Below are positions 44,602 to 54,652 of a DNA stretch of 64,000 nt, in pieces. The translations under genes were made by a program, and so were the position numbers. Source of the DNA: Acanthaster planci (lineage: Eukaryota; Echinodermata; Asteroidea; Valvatida; Acanthasteridae); the NCBI RefSeq assembly GCF_001949145.1, contig NW_019091393.1, positions 632,049-696,048 of the forward strand, given 5' to 3'. The notes beneath the pieces were generated by a model. It ran no database searches. It was not told where the DNA came from and saw only the letters and a program-made list of their open reading frames with translations. Every line of letters starts with the position of its first letter. Position 1 is the stretch's first letter.

Positions 44602-44627
44602 CCAATAATCCGATATAAAATGCAAAT
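44602..44627 (+). promoter_or_regulatory. Possible promoter elements upstream of the Tctex1 gene
   Basis: Within 26 bases there are CCAAT (44602), TATAAAA (44614) and ATGCAAAT (44620), a plausible core-promoter cluster. It lies about 870 bases before the Tctex1 start codon, so a long 5' leader or an intron would be needed. Weak evidence. Confidence 0.25.
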
Positions 44628-45486
44628 ATGCCGGGACAATGGCCGTCTTAGGCTCATGCTGCCAGGGGCATCCCATTGTTAGCCGTGTTAAAAAAATATT
44701 CCCCCTCTCACAAACACAACTCAAGCGAGCGTGCGGTGCTGACTATCGACGGTCTTGGAATAACACGGACGAGGGAGGAAAGACGTTGGATACTGTCGGG
44801 CAGTAAACAAACAGTGATCCTGAGTGATGTGACTGGAGTTCGGTTCTTACGTGACAAAGTCAAGAAGCAGAAATCTGTGGCATGACTACCATTTCTTTGA
44901 AGGAATATGGAAAGAGAGTATACTGGCCAAGAGGGGAGAGATGTGAGCACCGTTCATCTGAGTAGTGAATAGACAGGGACGCGTAAAACTTTAATGAGAA
45001 TTTTGCAGTTTTAATGAGGAACAGTCAACTCCACGCGTCGTGATTGTGCTTCAACTCTCAAGCAAAGTATCGGGCTCCATAGCAGGCAGGCCTGGTGGGA
45101 TATCTTCGAACTGAACCGGTCCCTATTGTCGTTGGGATGTCTACTGTCTAGAAGCAGATACTTGGAGGACCCGGATCGAGTTTCAACTGAAGTGTCTTCG
45201 CTGTTTACTGGGATTGGTGTGGGGATTTCAAATTCCTCTGGATCGAAGTCACTAAATATTAGTTCAAGAGAGCATTCTGCTGAACCTCTTACTGATGATG
45301 TAATTTATGAATGACCACGGAAGCTATCCATCAAACCAGCGAATAACTAAATGGACGCATAGCCTTAAAACTTGCTCAGATTTGAACTTCCGCAAATCGG
45401 TCAATGGTCCTCAATATCGGTTTGTTTTCAATTCCAAATATTCCTGGACGTTGCAAACCACTCGTAGAATTGTCTCTATCCGCAAG

Positions 45487-46104
45487 ATGTCACTTCTGAA
45501 GTTGATAAAAGCTGCGCAGAACAAGGAAGCACCCGCCTCCGAAGAGGCAGGTGCCAACGGGAGTGTTCCACCTGCAGGAGATGCAGCCAGTACCTCGGAG
45601 CAGAGCGATAACCAAGCCCCGTCAATCAAGACGCTCGGCCGCAAAATGTCGGTGTGGTCCACGGTGGCTCGCAAACTCTCTGTCTCCACCACCGCAAGCA
45701 CCAAGACGACGGTGAACAAGCCCGCGGTCACGCTGCCCAAGAAGCGCTTCGAGAACTCGTACCGGACGGAGCCGGACGCCAGCACCAGCTTCAACGGGCC
45801 CAAGGTGGAGAAGTTCCTCTGGGAACTTCTAGAGATGCGACTCAAATCAGAGCGGTACGACCCTCGCACCTGCAGCTCCCTGACGACTAGCCTCGCGGAC
45901 GTCATCAAAGCTCGCATGAAGAAGATGGGTTTTACCCGGCATCGGATCGTGGTGTACGTGATAGTCGGAGAGAAGCGAGATCAGGGTATGCAAGCGTGCG
46001 GCCGCTGCGTTTGGGACGCTAAAACTGACAACTTTGTTACAGTCACATACGAAAATTCTTCCCTTTTCGTGGTTGTCAGCGTTTACGGAATCTACTACGA
46101 ATAA
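45487..46104 (+). CDS. Tctex1-domain protein (dynein light chain DYNLT4/5-like)
   Basis: Tctex1-domain proteins act as dynein light chains or as ciliary and axonemal adaptors. The single exon from ATG 45487 gives 205 residues. A low-complexity Ser/Thr/Ala-rich N-terminal part of about 85 residues is followed by a C-terminal Tctex1 domain: FENSYRTEP, YDPRTCSSLT, DVIKARMKKMGF, RCVWDAKTDNFV and the terminal NSSLFVVVSVYGIYYE, matching the NASLF, VYGVY and final E of TCTEX1D1/TCTEX1D4 (DYNLT5/DYNLT4). An in-frame ATG at 45307 would add 60 residues with no family similarity, so the start at 45487 (MSLLKLIKAA) is preferred. The stop codon overlaps an AATAAA (46100-46105). Lack of introns may reflect a retrocopy or family habit. 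Assignment between DYNLT4 and DYNLT5 is uncertain. Confidence 0.85.
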   Translation: MSLLKLIKAAQNKEAPASEEAGANGSVPPAGDAASTSEQSDNQAPSIKTLGRKMSVWSTVARKLSVSTTASTKTTVNKPAVTLPKKRFENSYRTEPDASTSFNGPKVEKFLWELLEMRLKSERYDPRTCSSLTTSLADVIKARMKKMGFTRHRIVVYVIVGEKRDQGMQACGRCVWDAKTDNFVTVTYENSSLFVVVSVYGIYYE

Positions 46105-46617
46105 AACAGCTCATTGAAACAATTGTGATACCATTACAGATCACAGACTTTTAAAAAGAACCTGTTTTCGAGATTTATTCTCAAAATTTTGGCTCTACAA
46201 CAAGCTTTTTCATTCTTGATCTTACCTGAAGATTCTTCTCGCCTAATTTCCACTCTGTATCAATTACACACTGACATAAATTGGTGAAGTCACCTTTTAG
46301 ACTTCTCAGAAGTTGCAGAGTGAACCTTTATCAACTTGCGTTTAATTTGTTTCAACAAAATCTCAACAGCAAGAAAACTCGACAAACTTGTATTAAAGGA
46401 AACTTTTAGGCCTAAAGGAAACTACTAGTCCTTTCAAGTCGGTAACTACGTACTAAATTGTGGTCTTAAAGGTGTACAGTGCTTTGAACATTGGATAAAT
46501 GTGGAGTAACGACTTATTTTCACCATCATGTAAATAGTGTAGTTCGTGTGGTGTAGTGTAGTCGCATGTTTGAAAAAAAGTTAATTACATGTACTGAGCT
46601 GCTGTTTGACAGTAACT
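46105..46617. other. Intergenic sequence after the Tctex1 gene
   Basis: AT-rich and non-coding; nothing recognised. Confidence 0.5.
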
Positions 46618-46807
46618 CCGTGGCGTAACAAGGGCTATTATGTTCGGGGGCACCCGGGGGTGCACACATTTTGTTCAAAAGAGCACCAACAGACAATGAG
46701 CTGCAGCAGAGGTTGTTCATAGATTTCAAATGGGGGGGGTACCCCGGGGGCTAAGAGCATTCGGTGGGGACACCTGCCCCCCCCCCTCCCCCCTTGTTAC
46801 GCCACTA
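46618..46807. mobile_element. hAT-like MITE with 8-bp target duplication
   Basis: GTGGCGTAACAAGGG (46620-46634) is perfectly inverted at CCCTTGTTACGCCAC (46791-46805). CAGTAACT occurs immediately outside on both sides (46610-46617 and 46808-46815), an 8-bp target duplication as made by hAT transposases. The 190-bp element has G-rich and C-rich interior tracts and no coding capacity. Confidence 0.85.
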
Positions 46808-46815
46808 CAGTAACT

Positions 46816-47818
46816 TGGCAAATAAGTCATTGACACTGCGAGGAGGGACGGGTTACTAGCAGTTCTAATTGAATCGAACTTCTCAGTTATTTTGGTGATT
46901 GATCAATAGAATTATTAGTAAATTTCCCAAACTACGCCACCAAGTGGTGTGAATTGGAGGAAAATATGAGAGCGGTTCGTCGCCACTCCTGGGCTAGATT
47001 TTATTACCTTGTTAACTTCTTATAATTTTTCACGTTAGTAGAGATTGTTTTACAGAATCATCGGACGCACATGAATGGATTAAAGCAACTCCCATGCCCT
47101 CTTCTTTATTTTCGCATTACTAAGAAGCCCAAGGAGTTTCAATGGTCATGAAGTCAACATTGCAGATCGATTATCCACTTGATCGATACGGCCCATCGAT
47201 TGCAACATAATTAGGTTGCGCCTTGCTATACACCCTACGCAGCGTCAACATGTGTACGTAATCTTTCAAGGAAGTGTGCGGTTTAACATATTGTGTAATT
47301 TGCCTTTGACTTCTACAAAAAGTCTTTTTTATACATGCATGTATTGTTTTAAACAGAGACAACTGAGAATTATGTGACTACTTCTTGCGAGTTACTGAAA
47401 GTTACTTCCAATGTTAACGCATTAAAGTTGATGTTTGACTTGTTACAGGAACTTGTATACCGTGCTTTAATTTGTTTCCCCGAAAAAAAGCCTCTGCTGC
47501 GGAGAATTTTACAAGTATCGTGATCAGGAAATGCTTTCAACTTGAACTTGATCCCTCCAGAAAAATAAATAATAATAATATAGTACACGTGGTTGTTTCC
47601 AAACTGTCCCCAAATCCCTGCAGATTTTGTCGGTGTGTTTCATTTTCTCCTAAGAAGTAGGGAAATCGTTTTCTCAATTTCTGAACTGAGTAAAGCCCAA
47701 CATTTCATATTGATTGAAAATTCTGGCGAAAAGTCACTGAAACCGCGCGGAATCTTGACCAGATATCACTCCAGCTTTTAATTGGTTCAAAAGTTCATCG
47801 ACCCTACCTGCTTACGCA
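46816..47818. other. Intergenic sequence upstream of TTC4
   Basis: No gene or repeat recognised. The TTC4 promoter should lie in the last few hundred bases, but no TATA box is evident. Confidence 0.5.
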
Positions 47819-50800
47819 ATGGACCATCACGGTAACCTAGAATTCAACATGGCGGAAAAGTCGGCGGACAACGTTCATGACGTGGGTTCAAAAGACGGTG
47901 ATGAAACTGAAAGAGACGGCAAGATGGGAGTGGACTTGGATTCAATGTTTGACCGGTACTTGGACGAAGCTGCGTCACACCCCAAGTATGCTAACAAGAA
48001 AAAGGATGGCTGTTTACAAAAGGAAAACGAAGAATTCTTGAAAAACTGGGAAAAGGTAGGCCTAGGCCTTTCGTCGTGCCTAGTTTCCGGACAAATCTTT
48101 CAAACGCCGAATTAATTTACCTTCTTGTCATGTATCTTTGGTTTTTTTTTCTCGCTTTTATCTCTCACCTTTCTCTTGAAACTGGAATGGCGGTGTGGCG
48201 GTCTCAGCTGTCTCCCGGTCTCAGTGGTCCCCCTTAGTGGAAAAAATACGGCATGCCATCTCTGCGCACAACAACGGGAAAGTCGTCCGTTTAACTTAAG
48301 TGGCGTGCTGAGCAGTGCAGTCCATGCATGCTTACCGTTGTACGTCCGGCTACGTCAGAGGGACTGCTGAGACCGGGAGACAGATGAGACCGCCACACCG
48401 GGAACAATGTTTAAACATTGTTTTTATTTTTGTAATGTCTACCTACACTACATTGTACAGTACACGCTTGTGTCAAGCAATCGTCATATTCATAATCATA
48501 TCAAAGTTGTATACACTCTTGAGGGCGCTGTGCGATGTTGGCAAAGTGAAGGCAGTTTTATAATACAAGAAAGAATTCAGAACTTGTTGACCATGTTTAA
48601 AGCTAAATTTAGTTACATTCCTGAAGAAAAAGGAAATTAGGCTATGCGTCATTTCCTCAATTGCTGTTTAGACATTTTCTGACCAGAAGGCAGAAGTTCT
48701 AATTAACATTTTAATTCTGAAGCAAACATGATAAAAGGTTTGCGGTAGCACTGTGGAAAACAGGATGGTCCTTAACATTTTGGACTGTATGTCCTGTCCA
48801 TTGTTAGAACATTGACATTTTCACAAATTAAAAGTTTACAACCAATGGTCTCCATTAAAACTCAGCCTTTGGCCTTCAGTGGATGTTAAATTAACATTTG
48901 ATTGAAGACAAGTTTTGATGAGGGAGCCTCACTTTCTTTAAATGCACTCATTTAAAATTTAGAAGGATGAACCATAAACCCGGCACTGGGAGTTGGACGT
49001 GAAGTTGTAAACATGCATCATATTCCATTCCATCCCTGTTGGTCATGGATGGTCATGCTGGATGAATAAGACTTAATTCCAAAATTCGCTTTGATCCATT
49101 CTTATGAAGGAGATTGACAAGATTCCTGCATTCATGAACGAGATACCAGACGATGCAGAGGATAACAGTCTAGTAGCAGCTCTGCAGGCTATCAAGTATG
49201 ACCAAGATGATCCTCCTGAAGGTACTCTAATGGGCGGGGATTGATAAGCACTTTAGAAGGAGGCAGTGTTGGGCATATGATGGTACAGACTATGATGGTG
49301 TCGTGATTATTAATCGCTCGTGTAAGGTTACTCATTTACTTAGTATTTGAAGGTGAACAGCAGCAAATGAACATAACAGTACCCTAGTAACGGTTGTTGA
49401 GGTCTCGCAACCACTTAACTTTTTCCCATTTAGTTTGGTTTAATCTCATGTTTGCCTTAATAGTGTAGTGCCATCTTTTTAATTGCCTTTCAATGTGTAT
49501 ATGTATGTATATATATGCTACAAGAGGGCACTGTAATTTTGTCATTTGGCGTAAAACTTGAGAATCTGGAAGTCATTTACATCTCAAGAATCCCACAAAG
49601 CACTGCAGTACGGTGCAAGAACTTCTTAACCAAAAAGTTTGGCTTGGAATGGGAGAGTTACACAGGTAGGAACTCTACGTCATTATTTTCCATGCCTATT
49701 TGAAGGATCGACAAAATGATATTGTTCTTGGCCATTCTCAGAGCAGGCAAGAGTTCACAAAGAAGACGGCAACCAGTGGTTCAAGAAGAAAAAGTACAAA
49801 GTTGCAATTACGGCATATACTGAAGGCCTGAAGCAGAACTTTGAGGACAGCGAGCTGCGAGCTGTGCTGTATGCCAACAGAGCAGCAGCCAACTTCCACC
49901 TGGGTGAGCTGGTTGGTTGTCAGTAAATGGAGATGTAGTCGGCAGTTATTTGTTGTAGGGCCTGTTTCCAGAATTGCTACAACGGAAAGAATAGAAACAC
50001 AAAGGGGCATATTGGACAACACTGAGAATTCACACACATCACAAGCTTTTGTTTATATCAAACAGGCTGACTTTACTTTTTTATTCTCCTTTGCGGTTTA
50101 TATCCATCAGGTAATTACCGTTCTTCCGCCAACGATGCCACCGAGGCAGTCAAACACAATCCTGCTCACATGAAGGCGTTGATTCGAGCAGCCGAATGCT
50201 GTATTAAACTGGAAGACTACGATGAAGCCATAACGTGGTGTGATAAGGCACTGAAAATATCCTTTCTCATCAAAGTCTATCGTTCAGGTAGTCACTGTTC
50301 AAGTTTCGGTGGCAGGGTGCCAAGATATAATCCCATGGAGTAAGCTTGACCTAAATCACCGTTCAGTTCACTTTGAATTGTGGAAGTCTTCAAGTTTGCA
50401 TTTGAATCGTAATTTCCAAAGAGTAGAAATGATTTTGGCAAGGTTGAAAGGAAACACCCTTAACTCGGCGTCACATTACTCCAGACGATAAAAAGGTCCT
50501 GGAACTGAGACTAGCAGCCATTAAACAACAGGTAACATTTGATTATTTGTTATTGTCATATGGAACTCACATACCACCTCTGAATCAATGACAAAACAAT
50601 TTTCTAAGTGTAAAATCAAATCCAACATTGGAACATTATGTGTATTACAAAAACGGATTTGATGGAAATCTTGACACATATCCTTAATCACAATTCTTTG
50701 TTTTTGTTAATTCTTCCTTCATTCATCTGTGAAAGAAACTTTGGGAGAGGAACAAGAGGAAACGAAAAGCTGAAGAAAAGGCGGCACATGCGAGAAGATT

Positions 50801-52930
50801 GAAGATTGTAGAAGCTATCAAAGTAGGTTCATACTGCTGGGTGTGACACGATTGTGACTGTTAAGATAAATGGGAAATTCTCATGGTTCCGTAATGTCGT
50901 AGTTGAGAGATTCTTTGAAGAATTCTGGACCAAACCTGATGTCCCAAAACTGAAAAGTCCAATAAAATTAAACATCTAAGCGATATGAGTATGTATGAGG
51001 TATGCTGATCAGGAATTAGATCGTGACTGAATTTCCAGGCTTGGTCACTTGGAAATGGGTGTGAAACCTCGTCACAACTGTCTTCTCAGAATTTCAGTCC
51101 TTTATTTGGTCAAAGACAAATGAGCTTAAGTGGGATTCAAAACTTCCAACCTTCTGATCTCAGTACGGGTGCTCAACCATTTAGATGGCTGATAATGGAA
51201 TGAGAAACACTGAAATCCATGACAAAAGTAAAACTGCCGTTACCTAGGGGACACTAGTGTGCGGAAAATTATGAACTTACCTTTGAAATCAGCCTGTGTT
51301 TGATCATCAGAGTCGGAACATACAATATGGTCAGTTCAGCAATGACGACCCAAAGGCCAAGTCCCAAGACCAGCTGATCCTGGAAGCGGTCAGCAGCCAG
51401 CACCCAGCAGGTGCTGCCGTCACTCTAGACGAGTCCGGAAATCTGACCTGGCCGGTGACCTTTCTCTACCCGGAGTTTGGCCAGAGTGACTTTGTCCAAG
51501 CATTTCACGAAGACTCCATGTGAGTTACAAAAAAGGGTGCAGGTGGGTGTAGAGCTGTACCCTTTCAGACCAGCAAATGAGTTGTAACGTTAAAACAAGA
51601 ATAGTCCTAAGCCCAGAATTTCGAAAATTGTGGTCAAGTTTATTCCAAACAGGTCGCTTTTATTTATTAGCATCACACAAGGGTTAACTTCCCACGTTTA
51701 CCATAATGCCCATTTGAGGTTTCTTGAAGAGAGAAATTTTCACAATAGGAATCCGTCGGCATAAACCCATGCTGTCGTTTTTTGCTTTTCCAGTTTCTCA
51801 GACCACTTACAAATCCTATTCGAAGAGTCTGCTCCTTGGGATAAGGGTGGCATGTACAAGCCCCACACTGTGCAGGTTGGTGTGAACAATTTCAAAACAC
51901 AGTCAGCAATATTGTTATAATTCTTATAATTATGCTTAGTGCATAATATTAAGCTTACAGATGATATTTTGTGGGCAGTGGCATGGAACAGTTTTCATTG
52001 CAAGCCTTCATTAAATTTACCACAAACTCTGTATTTAACACACATTCATCATTGTTTGAATGTTTAAACCCATGTTGTCGATTCAATTCAACCTCAGTTT
52101 GTTATTTCTTTAAGTGTTGTTTATGTTGTAAATCTTTCATATCACAGCCAAAATAAAGAATGGCTATTAATGTGCTACTTCTAATATTGGGTATTTTTTG
52201 TCACCCCTCAGATCTACTTCCATCCTTCAGAAGGCACTCAACTTGTTGAGGTCACCCCAGACTCCACGCTCAGAGCTACTCTGCAAGATCCAAGGTGATT
52301 CCTGGAATTTGTCATTGCATTGTTAAAAAAAGTCTCCATTATGCTCAATAAGCAGATTGTTACATGTACATCCTCGGAAATTCTGGGTCAAACTGGTACA
52401 TGTCTTGTAACTGGATTTGTGCTCAAAAACAATCACATTTTTACAGAATCCATCAGGTGTTGGATCTGTAGACTAGTCTGAGAAGACGTCACTGCAGTGG
52501 CTCTGACACTGTTACGTGAGATTCCCAAATGGGACTCCTTTACGGGATGAAGAAACATTATTGATTCGTGCATACAACCTGTGAGTGACTGTTTAATTCT
52601 GAATCGTTGTTGGGCCAGTCTATTCTACTGGATAATGTGACAAGTCACCAAATACATTGACTAGTTGAGTCTGAATTTTTTTAGCAGGTTGAAAGCAAGT
52701 TTGAACATGCAGCCCTACCTTGAATTTGAAAAACTTTATTCAGAGATTCTTTAACAAAGCACCATGTTGAGGGTTGTTTTACTATACAATACTCGTGGAT
52801 GTTATTTTGGTTCTTTGTTTTAAACTTTTTTCTCAGGTATTTGGTGGCCAAGGATCCACTTTTTGTCATCTTACCGAAAAACAGCCTCTTTGCAGAGAGC
52901 TACCTAAAGCAATACACAAGTCTTCACTGA
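47819..52930 (+). CDS. TTC4: Tetratricopeptide repeat protein 4 (TTC4), Hsp90/Hsp70 co-chaperone
   Basis: TTC4 and its yeast homologue Cns1 are TPR co-chaperones that bind Hsp90 and Hsp70. Ten exons give 422 residues (human TTC4 has about 390): 47819-48055, 49110-49221, 49742-49903, 50111-50256, 50475-50531, 50736-50822, 51311-51519, 51794-51875, 52212-52294 and 52837-52930. Residues 1-116 have the conserved FLKNWEK and IPAFM segment. TPR helices run about 117-232 (EDGNQWFKKKKYKVAITAY, AVLYANRAAANFHLGNYRSS, EAVKHNPAHMKALIRAA). A charged linker (KLWERNKRKRKAEEKAA) follows. The C-terminal wheel domain has LTWPVTFLYPEFGQSDF and AFHEDS. The Lys/Asn/Arg clamp residues for the chaperone EEVD tail appear to be present (Asn in GNQWF, NRAAA, KALIR). 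The first intron holds a TIR element and the fourth is U12-type. An alternative start is the in-frame ATG at 47849. Confidence 0.93.
48191..48400. mobile_element. DNA transposon (MITE) with 40-bp terminal inverted repeats
   Basis: The arms 48191-48230 and 48361-48400 are inverted with 37 of 40 matches (ends CGGTGTGGCGGTCTCA and TGAGACCGCCACACCG). About 130 bases lie between. No target duplication was obvious, so the superfamily is open. It sits in TTC4 intron 1 and carries no ORF. Confidence 0.8.
48403..48422. repeat. Perfect 20-bp palindrome
   Basis: AACAATGTTTAAACATTGTT reads identically on both strands and starts two bases after the right end of the TIR element at 48191-48400. Confidence 0.9.
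50257..50474 (+). other. U12-type AT-AC intron of TTC4
   Basis: The donor is ATATCCTTT, the U12 AT-AC consensus. CCCTTAACT at 50457-50465 fits the U12 branch site, with the branch adenosine about 11 bases before the terminal AC. Splicing exon 50111-50256 to 50475-50531 keeps phase 0 and gives ALKITPDDKKVLELR, which aligns without a gap to the corresponding TTC4 segment. A GT-AG alternative (donor 50288, acceptor ending 50484) would also keep frame but insert about nine unrelated residues. Confidence 0.85.
51120..51200 (-). mobile_element. Degenerate tRNA-like SINE fragment
   Basis: On the minus strand, CTAAATGGTTGAGCAC resembles an A box and TTTTGAATCCCAC a B box at suitable spacing. The rest is too diverged to define ends. 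It lies in the TTC4 intron between 50822 and 51311. Confidence 0.35.
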
Positions 52931-53450
52931 CAATGAGTTTAGCCAATAACTGCATGTCAGTGAGACTGGTCGATGCATTTGCTCGCTGGGCCAATCATGG
53001 GGATTTATGGAGCCCAGCGTGGACCTGTGAAGGCACAGATCACGACATCTTCTTCTCACCCTTGCAAATCAGTTGCCTTAACACCACAGAGGAAAGCAGG
53101 AGCACCACTACAGTAAGGCCGCCACTTTCTTGAAGGCTCGTAGGCTGTTGGCTTCGTACATTCTCCAATGAGGGCGCTCTTTGGCCAAGTTACAAGAGCA
53201 TTGACATGGACATCTTAGTTGCTCCTGTTCCATTCCTTGTCTGAGCATAAAGGGAGGCGAGTGCAGTTGCAAATACTGTGGAAGAGGCACGCAGGTCAAT
53301 TAGGTTTTTGCCTTATACCATGACAAGTGGCTTTTTTCATAGAACAATGAGGTACCAAATATTGGAGGCCAGTAGGGTTGGAGATGGAGAAAGTTAATGC
53401 CACTTTCCAGGAGCATCTCAAAAACTTCCTTATTCAAGAATGCTCTCTTC
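52931..53450. other. 3' region of TTC4
   Basis: Non-coding sequence following the TTC4 stop. No canonical poly(A) signal is seen until 54086. Confidence 0.5.
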
Positions 53451-53717
53451 TGGGTTGCCATGTCGCATGGGTGGCCTTGTTTCTTAAAGGCTCAGGAGAA
53501 TATTGTACCAAGTACCCAGATGGGTAAAGGGGGAACCAAAAGGTGATGGGGCATTAGGGTACTGTACCTGTTTTGGTACCCACTGTTTTGCAAGTAACAC
53601 TGGGTTCCTGGGTGGCCATGGCTCATTGGTGCCTAGGAGAACGTTGTACCTAAATAGGGTGAAGGGGGGAATAACAGGATGATGGAACATAATGGGTACC
53701 TATTTTGGTACCCACTG
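53451..53717. repeat. Tandem duplication of a roughly 130-bp unit
   Basis: Copies at 53451-53585 and 53601-53717 share TGGGTT, GGAGAA-RTTGTACC, AAGGGGGAA and TTTTGGTACCCACTG. The second copy has small deletions. It would lie in the 3' untranslated region of TTC4 if the signal at 54086 is used. Confidence 0.65.
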
Positions 53718-54085
53718 CTGTCCACCTTTCCATGCGCTCCTGACGATATTGGCATTACCATTTGTTATCTTTTGCCCCTTGGACAACAGCACTATGACTC
53801 TTAAGACTATGGTCCAACCCACATTCCCAGGACAAAATACCCCAACTTAATCATCAGCACAAATCTTACATAGTGGAAACTTTCATGTGCATAAATTGGC
53901 AGTTGTTTTGAAGCATGCAAACTGCTCCCATCACTACCGTACTTCATTTGTTTAATTTGCTCTCCAAGCAACAAAGGTAATAACCTACTACGCTGTACTT
54001 GCGTTTCAATATAATCCTATTTTAACAACTCGACAAACCTATGAGTATATTGTACATGTAAATTGTGTTAATATATAACGTACAA

Positions 54086-54091
54086 AATAAA
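54086..54091 (+). terminator. Candidate TTC4 poly(A) signal
   Basis: AATAAA about 1.16 kb after the TTC4 stop codon; the first canonical signal noticed on the plus strand. Confidence 0.4.
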
Positions 54092-54242
54092 CTATTACAG
54101 TATGTAACCTTGGCTATTCGTCTCTGTGGCAGTCATTTATGATTTGGCCATTGATATTTTCTAGAAACTACACGTCAAAATCTCTCTGGTTAACTTTTTC
54201 TAGATACATTTCAGTTTGTCATTCTGAATTAATTGGTTTTCT

Positions 54243-54248
54243 TTTATT
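54243..54248 (-). terminator. Candidate fucosyltransferase poly(A) signal
   Basis: TTTATT on the plus strand is AATAAA on the minus strand, about 400 bases after the fucosyltransferase stop codon. With the TTC4 signal at 54086 the two convergent transcripts would end within about 150 bases of each other. Confidence 0.35.
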
Positions 54249-54652
54249 ACAGAGTATAAATGCTTTTTAAAAATCAGCCCTGTGACTGTCATTGTATGTA
54301 ATGCATCGACAGATACAAAGTTCAGTTCACTGAAGTGACTTTTACTCTCTAAACTCGTTACTCTGTCTTTTAATGTCTTGCCCTGTCAGGATAGTTTTCG
54401 GTGGGAATCCAGGCTTGACGCGTGCTTATGTACATTCCTCTCTTATCAAGAAAAGTTGTACACAGGCTGCCGACAGATGATTGTACACATTCACTTGAAA
54501 ATCAGTAGAAAATTTTCACGCATTGTGTCTCTTGTTGGCAGCAGAAACGATATCATAAATGATACCATATATCAGCTGAAATGAGCTATACCATTCTTAC
54601 GTGTCTTGTGGAATCCATTTCGGTACAAGATTTAGTTGATGAACCCCACGTT

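Noticed and set aside
50257-50287. Extension of the TTC4 exon to a GT donor at 50288
   Set aside because: It inserts residues absent from TTC4 relatives, while the AT-AC borders give an ungapped match and have a U12 branch site.
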